Below the pieces are notes generated by a model. That model saw nothing but the letters and a program-made list of their open reading frames with translations. It was not told where the DNA came from and made no database searches. Made by a program: the position numbers and the translations under genes. 64,000 bases of DNA from Argyresthia goedartella (taxonomy: Eukaryota; Arthropoda; Insecta; Lepidoptera; Argyresthiidae). Positions 10,301 to 22,300 of this stretch are shown piece by piece (positions within the stretch are counted from its first letter, which is position 1; every line of letters starts with the position of its first letter). The DNA lies in NCBI GenBank assembly GCA_949825045.1, contig OX463829.1, forward strand, positions 16,338,715-16,402,714, read 5' to 3'.

Positions 10301-13300
10301 GACACCGCTTCGGGCTAACCTGCTTCCCTGCTCCGGCTGCATTCGGACCGTTACTTCTCCGACGTCAGCGGCACTCCGACTACGGCAAAACCCGCAGGGA
10401 AGATTCGTTGCTGCGTAACCAGGGTCAGACTACATTTGGAGAACCCACGTTAAATAAAATTTCTTGTTGGCTACCTATTTGGAATCTTTTTATTCCTCTC
10501 CAAGTAGGGACGTCACAGTGGCGCCCAACGTGGTTAGTCTGGCCTTGCTTACGCTGTAAGTAGTTAGTTGTTTGTGTGTGCGTGTTTTTGTAAACGTTTA
10601 CCTGTGTTGTAATTTTGGTTTTGCTTAGCAACTTCTGTGTACGTGGTTATTATTCAAACTTTTAAATTGTAGTGTTTTTTTCAAATTCCTACGTTGGTTT
10701 TAATTTCTCGTTCTCTTATAAAAAAATTAACCACCTACCCACTAGTTGCAATATTTTTATTTGCAGTTTTAACATATATATTTTTTTCTACATCGTCATT
10801 CACTTCATTCATACCGTCAAAACCTAACGTACATAAATCATTTTGTAACAGAACGGAGACTAATTAGTAGCGTCATTTTCAATTCCTTGATTTCTCTTCC
10901 TGTGCTGTCCCGGGAAATCAAAAAAGAATACGGCAGTTGCATTTCCTCCTGTGCATGTCGTAAGAGGCGACTAAAGGAATCAGTACACTTTCACTACTCA
11001 TCTCTTTGGTATTTATTATTTGAGCTGCATCATGTCTTTTCAAATTAAGTTTCTCTCTCTAAACAAAGCAGAACTGGAGTACGAAGTTGCCATCAGAGGT
11101 GAAAACCCAGGCACTACCGTAGAAATTTTACGTAAACAAATAACTAAACTTGTGACAGAATACCCGTCAGAGGACGTTCTGTTATCTCACCTTGAACCTA
11201 AGGACGACTTACTCGCAGTCGTCAAAATCTTGGACAAAGTGCAATCTACTCTTGACGGACCTGCACCAGATAGATCCTCTCTTCTTAGGACACAAAATCT
11301 GATGCACCATGTCTATCACAGATTAAGTCGGGTACCTACGGATGAAAAGTTCGAAACGGGCCATGATCAACTGTCGGAGATTTACCGAAAATATTATTCG
11401 AAGATCCTAGCTCTCTTATCACAAGCAAAGGATCCCCTTTCAATATCTTCCTCGTCTAATACTGCGTGTAGGGAATCAACGCCATCTGTTAGTGGCGCGA
11501 GCGTGATTTCTGTAACTTGCGAGCGTAGCAATACTTCCGAACTTAGTAAATTGAAGTACGACGGGAAATCATGTGTTCGGGCTTTTATCGAAAGGGTTTC
11601 GGAACTGTGTCAGGCCAGAAATATTTCGGACTCCAAACTTCTGTCCTATGCAACGGAAATTTTCACCGATCAAGCATTGCACTGGTTCCGAAGTATAAGA
11701 GATAGCGTTAACAACTGGTCGGATCTCAAATCTCTGTTGTTAGAGGATTTCAGCCAAACTGACTATGATTATCGTCTACTTTCTGAAATTAGGGCTCGCA
11801 CTCAGGGCGAATCAGAAACGATAAACATTTATCTTTCCATAATGGCAGGAATGTTTTCGCGCTTATCGAAACAATTATCCGAAGAGGACAAATTAGAGAT
11901 ACTATTGCACAATATCCGGCCATGTTATGCGAGTACGTTGGCCTCGGCAACTCAGATTGTGGATATTGGGGTATTGAGAACGTTGTGCAAAAATTACGAA
12001 AATATACAAACCCGTATGTCACACTTTCGCGAGCCACCAACGATTACCACACACACACTAGCACCCGAATTTGCTTACAAGCCATGTAAGACGAAATCTG
12101 ACAACCATGTCTCTGCGATCGCTCCTGCAACAACTGTAAAGTCAAATAACTTTTGTCTAAGATGCCGCTCTAACACTCACGATCTTCGTCAGTGTAAGGT
12201 TAGTCGTGACGTCATCGTCTGTTTTGGGTGCGGTAATAAAGGTGTAAAGAAACCTGAATGCCCTAAATGTACCCCTACCGTTCAAAAAAACTAATTAGCC
12301 AGAATTGGGACGGTTCTAAGGGTCATTTCGATAGAGTAGATTTTGAAAAATGGCTACAAACCCTTAGAAACTTCTTCTCTAGTTTCAGAGTCGCCTCAAT
12401 TCTGGATAGTAAACCAACAAAGGACAGTAGACCCTATATTTCCGTTAGAATCGGGGACATCCCTGCTTCTGGTCTACTCGATTCTGGATCTGCTGTCACT
12501 ATTCTCGGCAATGATTCTCATAAATTATTGTCGGACCATGGTCTAAAAATATTTACCGATGATTGTATCTCCGTGACTGCTGCTGGAGGCCAGTCCCTTC
12601 AAAGTATTGGCTACATCAATCTTCCCATTCACTTTGAAGAACAATTCCACATTATTAAGGGTTACGTGTTACCAAATGTGGACAGCCCACTTATCCTAGG
12701 CATTGACTTTTGGCGGATTTTCAATATTTGTCCCAAATACTTAGGTAGCATCACCTTGTCCAACTCTTCTTTGGCAGAAATAAGTATCGACAAAAATGAG
12801 ACTTTTATACAGTCTTACGATAATCTCTCTGATTCACAAAAGTCCACAGCCGATTCAATTGTCAGTCAATTCCAGGAAATCTCCACTGACAGTATGGGCC
12901 TTGGTAGAACTAGTCTTATAACTCACCATATCGATACTGGTGACTCTCAACCTATAAGACAACGTTACTATCGAATGTCACCTGAGAAGCAGCGAATTTT
13001 GGTAGAGCAAGTCGACGAAATGCTAGCGTTAGATGTAGTTGAACCTTGCGAGAGCGCTTGGTCGTCCCCTGTCCTCATTGTCTATAAAAAGAATGGACAA
13101 CCTCGCTTTTGCCTCGACAGCCGTAAACTGAATTCGGTCACAAAAAAGGACGCATATAACCTACCCTATATAACTGAAATATTAGACAACCTACGCGATG
13201 CAAAATTCTTATCTAGCGTAGATTTGTCGAAAGCGTTCTGGCAAATTCCAATAGCTCCAGAAGATCAAGACAAAACTGCATTCTATGTTCCAGGCAGAGG

Positions 13301-16300
13301 AACTCTCCGTTTTAAGACCACTGCTTTCGGTCTCACCAATGCCCCTGCCACTCAACAAAGGCTTGTCGATCTTCTGTTCGGGAATTTTGATCTAAAGGCG
13401 TTCGCATATTTAGATGATATTATTATCATCAGCAGCAGCTTTGAGGAACACGTGTCCTTACTACTAGGCGTGCTGCATAAATTAAAACAAGCGAACTTAT
13501 CCATCAACCTTGAAAAATGCAAGTTCTTCAGAAATGAGTTGAAGTACTTGGGTTATGTTGTGGATGCGCATGGCCTTCGCACTGATCCTGAAAAAGTCGA
13601 GGCTATCCTTAATTTCCCAACACCCACAAAAAAAAAAGATCTTAAACGCTTCCTTGGAACAGCCACGTGGTACCGCCGTTTCGTCCCCAACTTTAGCACT
13701 ATTGCCGGACCACTCAACCAGCTGACTTCAAGTAAGAAGAACGCACCCAAGTTTCAGTGGACAACTGAAGCTGATGATGCTTTTAATAAGCTAAAAGAGT
13801 GTCTTGTATCAGCCCCGGTTCTCTCTTGCCCCAATTACGATTTACCGTTCGAAGTACACACTGATGCGAGCAATTTTGGGATTGGTGCCATGCTCACACA
13901 AACGATTGATGGTAAAGAACATCCGATTGCATACATGAGTAGGGCGTTGTCGGGATCTGAGAAGAACTACAGTATAACCGAGAGGGAGACGCTAGCAGTT
14001 TTAACCGCTCTAGAACACTGGCGGTGTTACTTGGAAAACGGAAAAACCTTTACCGTTTACACCGACCACTCCGCGCTCAAATGGTTCTTGTCACTGGACA
14101 ACCCTACCGGAAGACTAGCACGCTGGTGTGTGAGGTTGTCTGCCTTTAATTTCGAACTTAAACATCGTCGTGGGGTCGATAATGTCATTCCAGATGCACT
14201 ATCTCGTGCTTTCCCATGTGCTTCTATCAGTACGGTCAACTCTAATTTGACTACTACTGACACATGGTACAAAAACATTTATAACGGTTGTTTAGAAAAG
14301 CCGAACCTCTTTCCTAACTACTTGATCGAAGGTGGTGCTCTCTATCGCCACTCCAAAAATAAGTGCGAAATGATTTCGGAGTTTTCCTGGAAGGAAGTGG
14401 TGCCGAAAGAATTGCGTGACAGCGTCATAGAGGAGAATCATGCTGACCCTACTGCTGCTCACTTGGGTATTTTCAAGACCTATCGACGCTTACTTCTTCG
14501 ATACTACTGGCCGGGCATGCACCAAGACGTCGTACGTTTTGTTGGTTCTTGTTCAAAATGTCTCACTTACAAACCACAAAACCATCCGACGCTGGGTACG
14601 ATGGGTCGACCTAAACAATGCTCACGGCCGTTTCAAATGATATCCATTGATTTCATAGGTCCACTTCCGGTCAGTCGAAAGCAGAATAGTTATATTTTGG
14701 TCGTAACATGTTGCTTCTCAAAATATTGCCTTATTTTTCCCATGCGACGCGCTACTTCGGAAGCTGTCGTCAAGGCTCTGGAGGACTCTGTGTTTCTGGT
14801 CCACGGAATCCCACAGACAATATTCCTTGACAATGGTACCCAGTTTATTAGCTCGGTAACAAATACCCTCTTTAAGAAATACAAGATACCTAACGTATTC
14901 TTCTCTCCGAGATATACTCCGCAAGTAAACACTGTCGAGCGCTATAACAAAACAATAGTTACATGTATTTCCACCTACGTGGACAATGACCACAGAACCT
15001 GGGACACTAATATTCCCAAAATACAGTATGCCATTAACAACTCCGTCAATGAAGCAACTGGCTACACTCCATCGTTCCTCGTGTACGGACGAGAAACGGT
15101 TACTTGTGGTTCTCATTATACAGATAACGATCTGGGTGAGGAACTACTATTTCTGCCACGCGACATTTACGCTGAAAATCTGGGTCACCTGTCAAAATAT
15201 TTTGATAAGGTACAGGCATCTCTTTGGCACGCACATAAAAAAAAATACGGCGCACTATAATCTTAGGCGGAAAGAGGCAGAATTCAGCGTAGGCGACATT
15301 GTCCTAAAACGTGCTTATGTCTTGAGTGATAAAGACAAGTACTTTAGTAAAAAGTTAGCGCCCAAATATACCAAATGTCGCGTCTCCGCTAAGAAATCAC
15401 CCTTGGTATACATTTTAGAGGATATGACGGGAAAGGACTTAGGCACCTGGCATGTTAAGGATCTAAAACTAGTTAAGAATATTTAGAATTAGGTTTTGGA
15501 TTTTCATTACGTATGAAAACCCTTTACTGGGCGAGGGGGTATTGTAACGTTGTAAGTTACCGTTGTCTTCACTCTATCATTAACTGGTCTTATTTTAAAT
15601 TTAAGTAGTAATTCTCTTAATAAAACTACCAAATGAGGCTAGTAATCACAGTATTAATTTTCACGCGCTGTACTAGCAACATTCCACTGTTGACAACTCA
15701 CTCGCTCTGCTATGATTGGCCCGTTTTAAACTAACTAGCCGTGACCGCAACTTGACTTTGCGGCGCCGGGTCATTCCGAAAACTCACTCAGCACTATACG
15801 CACGTCCGTCCTACTGGCGCTCTGTAACGGTTCCTTTTTACCGTACGCCGACGAACGACTCTAAACAGTAATTACTTACGTTTAATCATAACGTACTACT
15901 AGTAGTTACGTTTTAGTTTTGTCTGTGCTTCATATTAACCCCGATTGAGTTCGGGGTTCCTGGCACCTCTTCGGGATCACCGCTTTTCCTCGCTACCCTA
16001 CGGTTTCCCGGTTCCTGACACCGCTTCGGGCTAACCTGCTTCCCTGCTCCGGCTGCATTCGGACCGTTACTTCTCCGACGTCAGCGGCACTCCGACTACG
16101 GCAAAACCCGCAGGGAAGATTCGTTGCTGCGTAACCAGGGTCAGACTACATTTGGAGAACCCACGTTAAATAAAATTTCTTGTTGGCTACCTATTTGGAA
16201 TCTTTTTATTCCTCTCCAAGTAGGGACGTCACAGTTACCTGTTCCTTTTGTGTACATCGGAAGACGGCGACAGCGGCGGCAGTGGCGGCGTGACAGAACT

Positions 16301-19300
16301 GACGGAGCTGCCGGAACTGTCCAGCCGCATGCCAGCGAGCTTCGGCTCCAGGATCTGACGCAGCTCGCATTCTACGATGTCCGCCCATTCGCTCTCGCCG
16401 TCTGAAAACCATACCGTTTCTTTAGACAAAACCCATACCGCTCGAGTTCAAGTTTCAACCGACTTCAAAATAAACATAAACATTTATATACAGGATAAAA
16501 GGGGAAGGGTTCGCAATTCGTCGGGATCTTTTACGTATTTTTATCGATATTCAGCGATTCCACCGAGACGGCTGGACCAATGTAGATTTTTTTCGTCGGA
16601 ACCAGTGGCTCAAGCAGGAATAATTACCAGAGTGCAAATGTGTTCGAGTTCAGATAAAATGAACCTCATGTCATTGTACATAAGAGTCACTGACAGTTCG
16701 ATTCGCATACTTTTTCGACGCGTAATTATTCCTGCTTCCTACACAGGTCAGGATCTGATGATGGAAACCTGGAGAAATCGAGGGAACTCTTCAAATATAA
16801 TAGGCAGACCTAAACCGATTTTTGTATTTTTCATACTAACTCATGCGAGTACTCTCAGGAATGGTAATGATGTGATTTCTTTATTAAGGTTGCTTATGTT
16901 GTATGCTAAGTAAGGAGTACTCGTAAATATGCATTTTGCGAGCATGCCTTACTGTGAAGTGACGTACCAGGACAGCTTCTCAACAATTCATCATTCATCA
17001 ACATCTGTTCACGAAGAAATCGAGGGAACTCTTCAAATAATAACGACACACCGACAGCGATTTTAGTATTTTGTATTGTAACTCGATCATTTGGAAGCTG
17101 CAGTTCTTGGGTAGCATGAGTTGGTGAAATTAAACTGTTGATGAAGTAGACCTCAGACAACCACCAGAACTAGGTAGGTTCCCAATTTTTGGTATTTATT
17201 GGGTTGGGATACGATTGCTTAAATGGTTGACAATCAAATAAGGTTTTACTTTTTGTTTAAATTATAAGCTTATACTATTATTCCATTATTAGCCAATATT
17301 TTTATTCCAGCTTTGTGTGTGCGTCAGATATTCACAAAGAGTTTATCGATTTGTATACTATATATGCGGAAAAGGGCCGCCGCAGCGAATACGGCAACTT
17401 AAAGGGTATTTCGAAGAGAATCAAAAGGATAATAGATACAGTGAAGTACAATAGTATTGAGTACTTACTCTGTCCAGTACTCTGCTGACTGGTACCAGGC
17501 TGAGGCTGCGCCCTGGACCCCACTGCATCCGAGTCAGCTGACGTGTCGTGGATACTGGCTTCAGGTCTTCGCCCGCTGGAGTACGCGACACTGCCCCTCC
17601 CTGAGTCCACGTTCGACGACTGCCCCCCATTCTTGTCGTAGTCTGTGAAGAGAGATGTCATGAAAACAGTTAAAAGTGGTGTAGAGTCGGTGGGCAAATG
17701 GACCAATTTAGTCAGTTGGATGAAAGGAGTTATGGATGTTTTTTGGAGTTATGAGGTAGGTATTCAGTGCCTTTCTTCAGGTGACAAAACCAAATAACTA
17801 AGATAATAAAATGACAACCCATGCGGTAGCGATTGATTTAATTTTTTAAACGCTTTTTTAATTTGTTTGTGTCCAGCATCTGTTTCAAATAACTAAGTGA
17901 TAACCAAGACTCGCACAAGCAGTATATTTCCCTGTATACGAAGGTTTTTAATTATGTTATTGGTAATGATATTGAGGCGTATAGTCAAATGAAAATCAGA
18001 TCATGACATTATGATAATAAGCCATAAAAAGGCAATCGTCTAACTACATTCGTTAGACGACGAAAAAATATTGAGAATCTATCCAAAAATCTTACCTGAA
18101 CTTGCTCCAGAACCATTAGCACCTTTCTTGCCGTGACTTTTCAAGTCTTCAATCCTATTTGGAGTATGTCTTGACGACGGCGGCTGGGGGTTATACGATT
18201 CAGTTTTACCAGTAGAGTTGTAAACATTGTCTGCGGACTTTTGACTAGCATTCTCATCATTCCTCTCAATTTGAGCTACTTCTTGTTTCACTGATCGATA
18301 GTTCACAGAGTCTGGGGTCCTTCTTGCCTCTTTGTGATTCATATCTGGTGTTCTTCTGTTACTTGTGTCTGGCGTTCTTCTGTTTATCATGTCTGGAGTT
18401 CTCCTGTTGGTCACATTGTTCATATCTGGAGTACTTCTATTGTTCATGTCTGGTGTCCTCCTACTGCTCATCTCTGGGGTTCTCCTGTAAATATTCTCCT
18501 GCATTCTTTGCTGGTCTGTTCTTGATTCCAATGAGCGTCCGCTGCTTCTTGCTCTTTCTTCGAGGCTGGGTCGTTCTTGGGCTGCGACTCTTGATCTGAA
18601 GCCGCCATCGTCCGATTCTCGCTCTTCGTATTGTGGGCCCGAACGTCCATTGTCGCGGGCTAATCCGTCGAGGAGGTTCCCGTATGAGTTTCTTCTAGAT
18701 CGGTCGTGTATCTGCGGGTTGGTGACGTCATGTCTTGGTTGAGGGTCGTCTAGAAGATGCGGCTGTGACGCAGCTCGTCTTCCTACCACCAGACCTTGAT
18801 GTCTGACGACCTCCCTTTCCAACTGTTGAGGACTTCTGAGATCGGCTCTAGATTGAGTGCTCTCCATCTGTAAGTATAAAAATATTTTTGAAGCCATTTA
18901 GTTATTTAATTTCTACAAATATCTATTACTATATTGAGTTTTATCTTGGTAAAAATTACCTAAATTACGTGTCTTGAATCGGTAGTATAATTATGTCATG
19001 TTGATATAGGTAATGTTGTTGGGGTATATCCTTGGAATGAAGGGCTTATAAAAGTTTTAAATGAATCAGAAAATAAGCTGACATCATAATCTTAACAATA
19101 CGATGTTACCATCTTGATCCTTCTAATAATTTGTTCCATGTTACTACACTCGCGTTCAATAAATTGGAATCACTTCAACGCGCATTGATCTATGGATTGT
19201 GGTATATAATTTAAAAGGATTTTTTTAGCTTTCAACCTTTTTCAATATCATACCCAAAGATTATTCAACCGTCATCATGATGGCATCATGGAACATAAAA

Positions 19301-22300
19301 ACAAGATACATTTTTAAAACATAACACAATATTGTTTGGCAGTCCTGAAACCCTACAAAAAGTGGGGTTTATGAAAATTGGTCTTCAGTCCAATGTTTCA
19401 CGTCACTGGAAACACTGAAGCTAAAAGAAAATGGAAACCACACCAATAGAAGCCGCTCAAGTCGTCATCCTAATCCAGCAAGGTTTCTCTTGACTCTCTT
19501 CTCGAAACATTCTTCTGAGCCAGTCTTGTGTCTCGAATATATACAAGAGTTTCGGGAAGACTGAAAACTTAGTGCGGAGACCAGGATCTTGACGACAGCG
19601 ATGCACTTCGGTGTGAGATGACCGATTGTCACCACTTCTCTCCGAAATCAATACCTCGGCAGCTTAGAAAAGTTTGAGGGAAGGCTGTCAGCGAGTGGAG
19701 AGTGAGGCGAATACTCAAAGAAGTGAACTTGACCTCAAAAAAGCCAGCCACAGGACCTAAACCCAGCTTCAGTTTGCTCGCAGTCACCTAGATTGTGATT
19801 TGGAGCTATGGAGCTGAGTCCTCTTCTCGGATGAAACCAGGATGTACCTGCAGGGTACATGTGCTCCCCTACGCCGGATTTATTGGCTTCGCCAATAACA
19901 TTTCTTGCTGATTCACGATAATGCCCGCTGCCACACCGCTGCAGTGACTAGATAGTAGCTGGAAGAAGTCGGGATTATTATACAAGATTCGCCAGTTCTT
20001 ACTTGAATCCGATTGAACAAATGTACGAGAAAGATGTCCAGCTCTAGCATCGACAGAAGACCTGAAAACTGCTTTAGTCGAAGAGTGGCAGAAAATCTCA
20101 CAGGATTCCATCACGAAACTCATTCGGTCAATTTAAAATCGTTTACAGGCAATCATTAGGGCCAGGTGGGTAACACAAAATATTAAGGGGGAAATAACAT
20201 AAATTGCAAATATAAACATTATGTTTCATATTACTTCTCATTTAGACGTCCACAACTTCAACCTATTGCAATAATTTCCTAAATTTAGGTGTTTTTTTTA
20301 ATATTATTTGAAAGCTGACAAAATTACCTTTCAAATGATATACCACAATTCATGGTTCATTGGAAGATGTGGGGATTTTTTTTGACAGGGCGCCATGAAG
20401 TTATTCCAGTTTATTGCTCGCGAGTGTATAATGCAAATTATTTCAGGCACAGCGCCGGAGCGGTGTTTTAAAGCGAAACGCACTTGTTATCGTAATTGTG
20501 GAATGGAACCAACGTGGGAACCTCGTTATAATTGTTGGGAGCTCATTGTGCTTTGTCTTGAGGAGGTTGACAGTGAGAAAAACGAAATACTCGAGGCTGT
20601 AAGTAACTTCTGTGGCAAGAGCTATGTTGATGGCTGTTCTGTTAGTCGTGCCATTTTTTTAAGTTTTCCCAGTGTTCCAAGTTTTCGACCTTACTATTTT
20701 ATTCCTCAGAACTTGCTCTAAAGGAAAAGTTATTCTGGTTCTAATGGCAATAAACTCACCACAAATTCTTATGATATTTGATTTTGATCATGGCAGATCG
20801 GACTGTGAACAGGGTGATCAATCCAAATGGGTCAGTAGGGACAAGTCAGAAACTATGACAGATAGCGATATCTGTTCTTAGGAACCATGGCTTCGATTTT
20901 AGATTTAAAAATAATGGCATTCAATTATTTTTTAATCTCTCATACATAACCGGGAATCAAACCTGGTCGAAGTCTCTGTAAACAATGTTAGGTATAAATT
21001 CTGCAAGATTTTTCGTTGTTATTGTTGATGGTGCGAATCATAATTCACAAGGAACACATTTTTAATATTGTTTAAGTAATTGTAAGAAAAACGCAACAAT
21101 AAGATACTTATTTTATTTCAGTAAATATGATTGATTGATTGATGTGAATCATAATGATGACCGATTCATATTAATGACGACATTTTGCAAATTATTTATA
21201 TTGTGGAAATTTCAGTCTAATGTTTACATAAGATTTCACAGCAAAATTTGGTCCTTATACTTTCAGGATCAACAAACAAATACTACACGCGATTACATAA
21301 AGAATAGTGACCAGGTTCGATTCCCGGTTATGTAAGAGAGTTAAAAAAAGGTTTGAATGTCATTATTATTAAATCTAAAATCGACGCCATGGTTCTAAAG
21401 AACAGATTTCGCTATCTCTTATAGTGTTTTAGTTTAGTTTATCTCCATACTGACCCATTTGGATTGATCGCCATACAATTGAAGAATGAACTTCATCCAA
21501 TCCACAATCGTATGGCGTCCATCCCTAAATATTTAAAAAAATGGCTTAACGAAGCACTATCTTCCTCTTTTAAGTTAGATTGGTACGTGTTATATATTTA
21601 TATGTTATAAATAATACACTGTATTTAAGTGCTTGTTTATGTAGTCTATTATATTATTTGTAGTAGTCTAATTTTCTATATTTATAGATTCAGTAGTCAG
21701 GGCATAAGATAGTATAGTTGGTATATATGTTTGGAAGTAGTTACCAATACCATACCAATAAAAGTAGTTATTCCCGCTTGATTTACGTCTCCTGTTTAAT
21801 CATGGCTTGCTGAATGCATGAAATTAAATTTCTTGCTAGAGATAAGCTCGCCTTTATACACTTTTATCTTATAAGTTTTCTGAACATGTTATTAGCAATA
21901 CCACAAAGAAATGATAAAATAGTCTCGAGCGCAGACGTCGCTTAAATTATCTTAAACAGATGCAGACGCCTTGTGATAATCTATTATCCTGCATATTTAC
22001 CTGAACCTGATGCGTCTGCTTTAATGAGGTGAAGTTCGCCATGTTCCTCACATCCATTTCTCTCTGATACACCGCGCTCCGTCTTCCAGGTGCTCCGTAT
22101 TGCTGGTACAACGCGTCAGCTCCTAAAGTCATGGGGCGGTGTTGGGGGGTACTGGCCAGCATCTCTTGAGACCTGGCTTGTTGGAGTAGGATTTGCTGTT
22201 GGGCGATTTGCTGCTGTAGAAGTTGCCTGAAAGGTGATTGGGTGTTTGATGATTACTGTAACAATAATGGCATTTCTTCCAAAGCTTACTTAAGGACGTT

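Larger units (their letters stand above)
9827..16233 (+). mobile_element. Ty3/gypsy LTR retrotransposon, complete and young
   Basis: A 6,407-bp element with identical 691-bp LTRs, a primer-binding site, gag and pol frames in -1 relation, and a purine tract before the 3' LTR. No envelope-like frame. It lies antisense in intron 9 of the SAM-domain gene; without it that intron would be about 875 bases. Identical LTRs mean a recent insertion. The only obvious lesion is a frameshift in an A-run near the end of pol. No target-site duplication is visible (gtcag before, gttac after). Confidence 0.95.

Noticed and set aside
11020..11031. Upstream TTG start for gag
   Set aside because: The ATG twelve bases downstream is a better start and nothing supports a non-ATG start.
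16377..16913. A 178-codon + strand frame overlapping exon 9
   Set aside because: It is antisense to exon 9, runs into repeat debris and shows no domain.
18324..18599. Cysteine-rich + strand frames across exon 7
   Set aside because: They are complements of the TP-repeat codons and have no other support.
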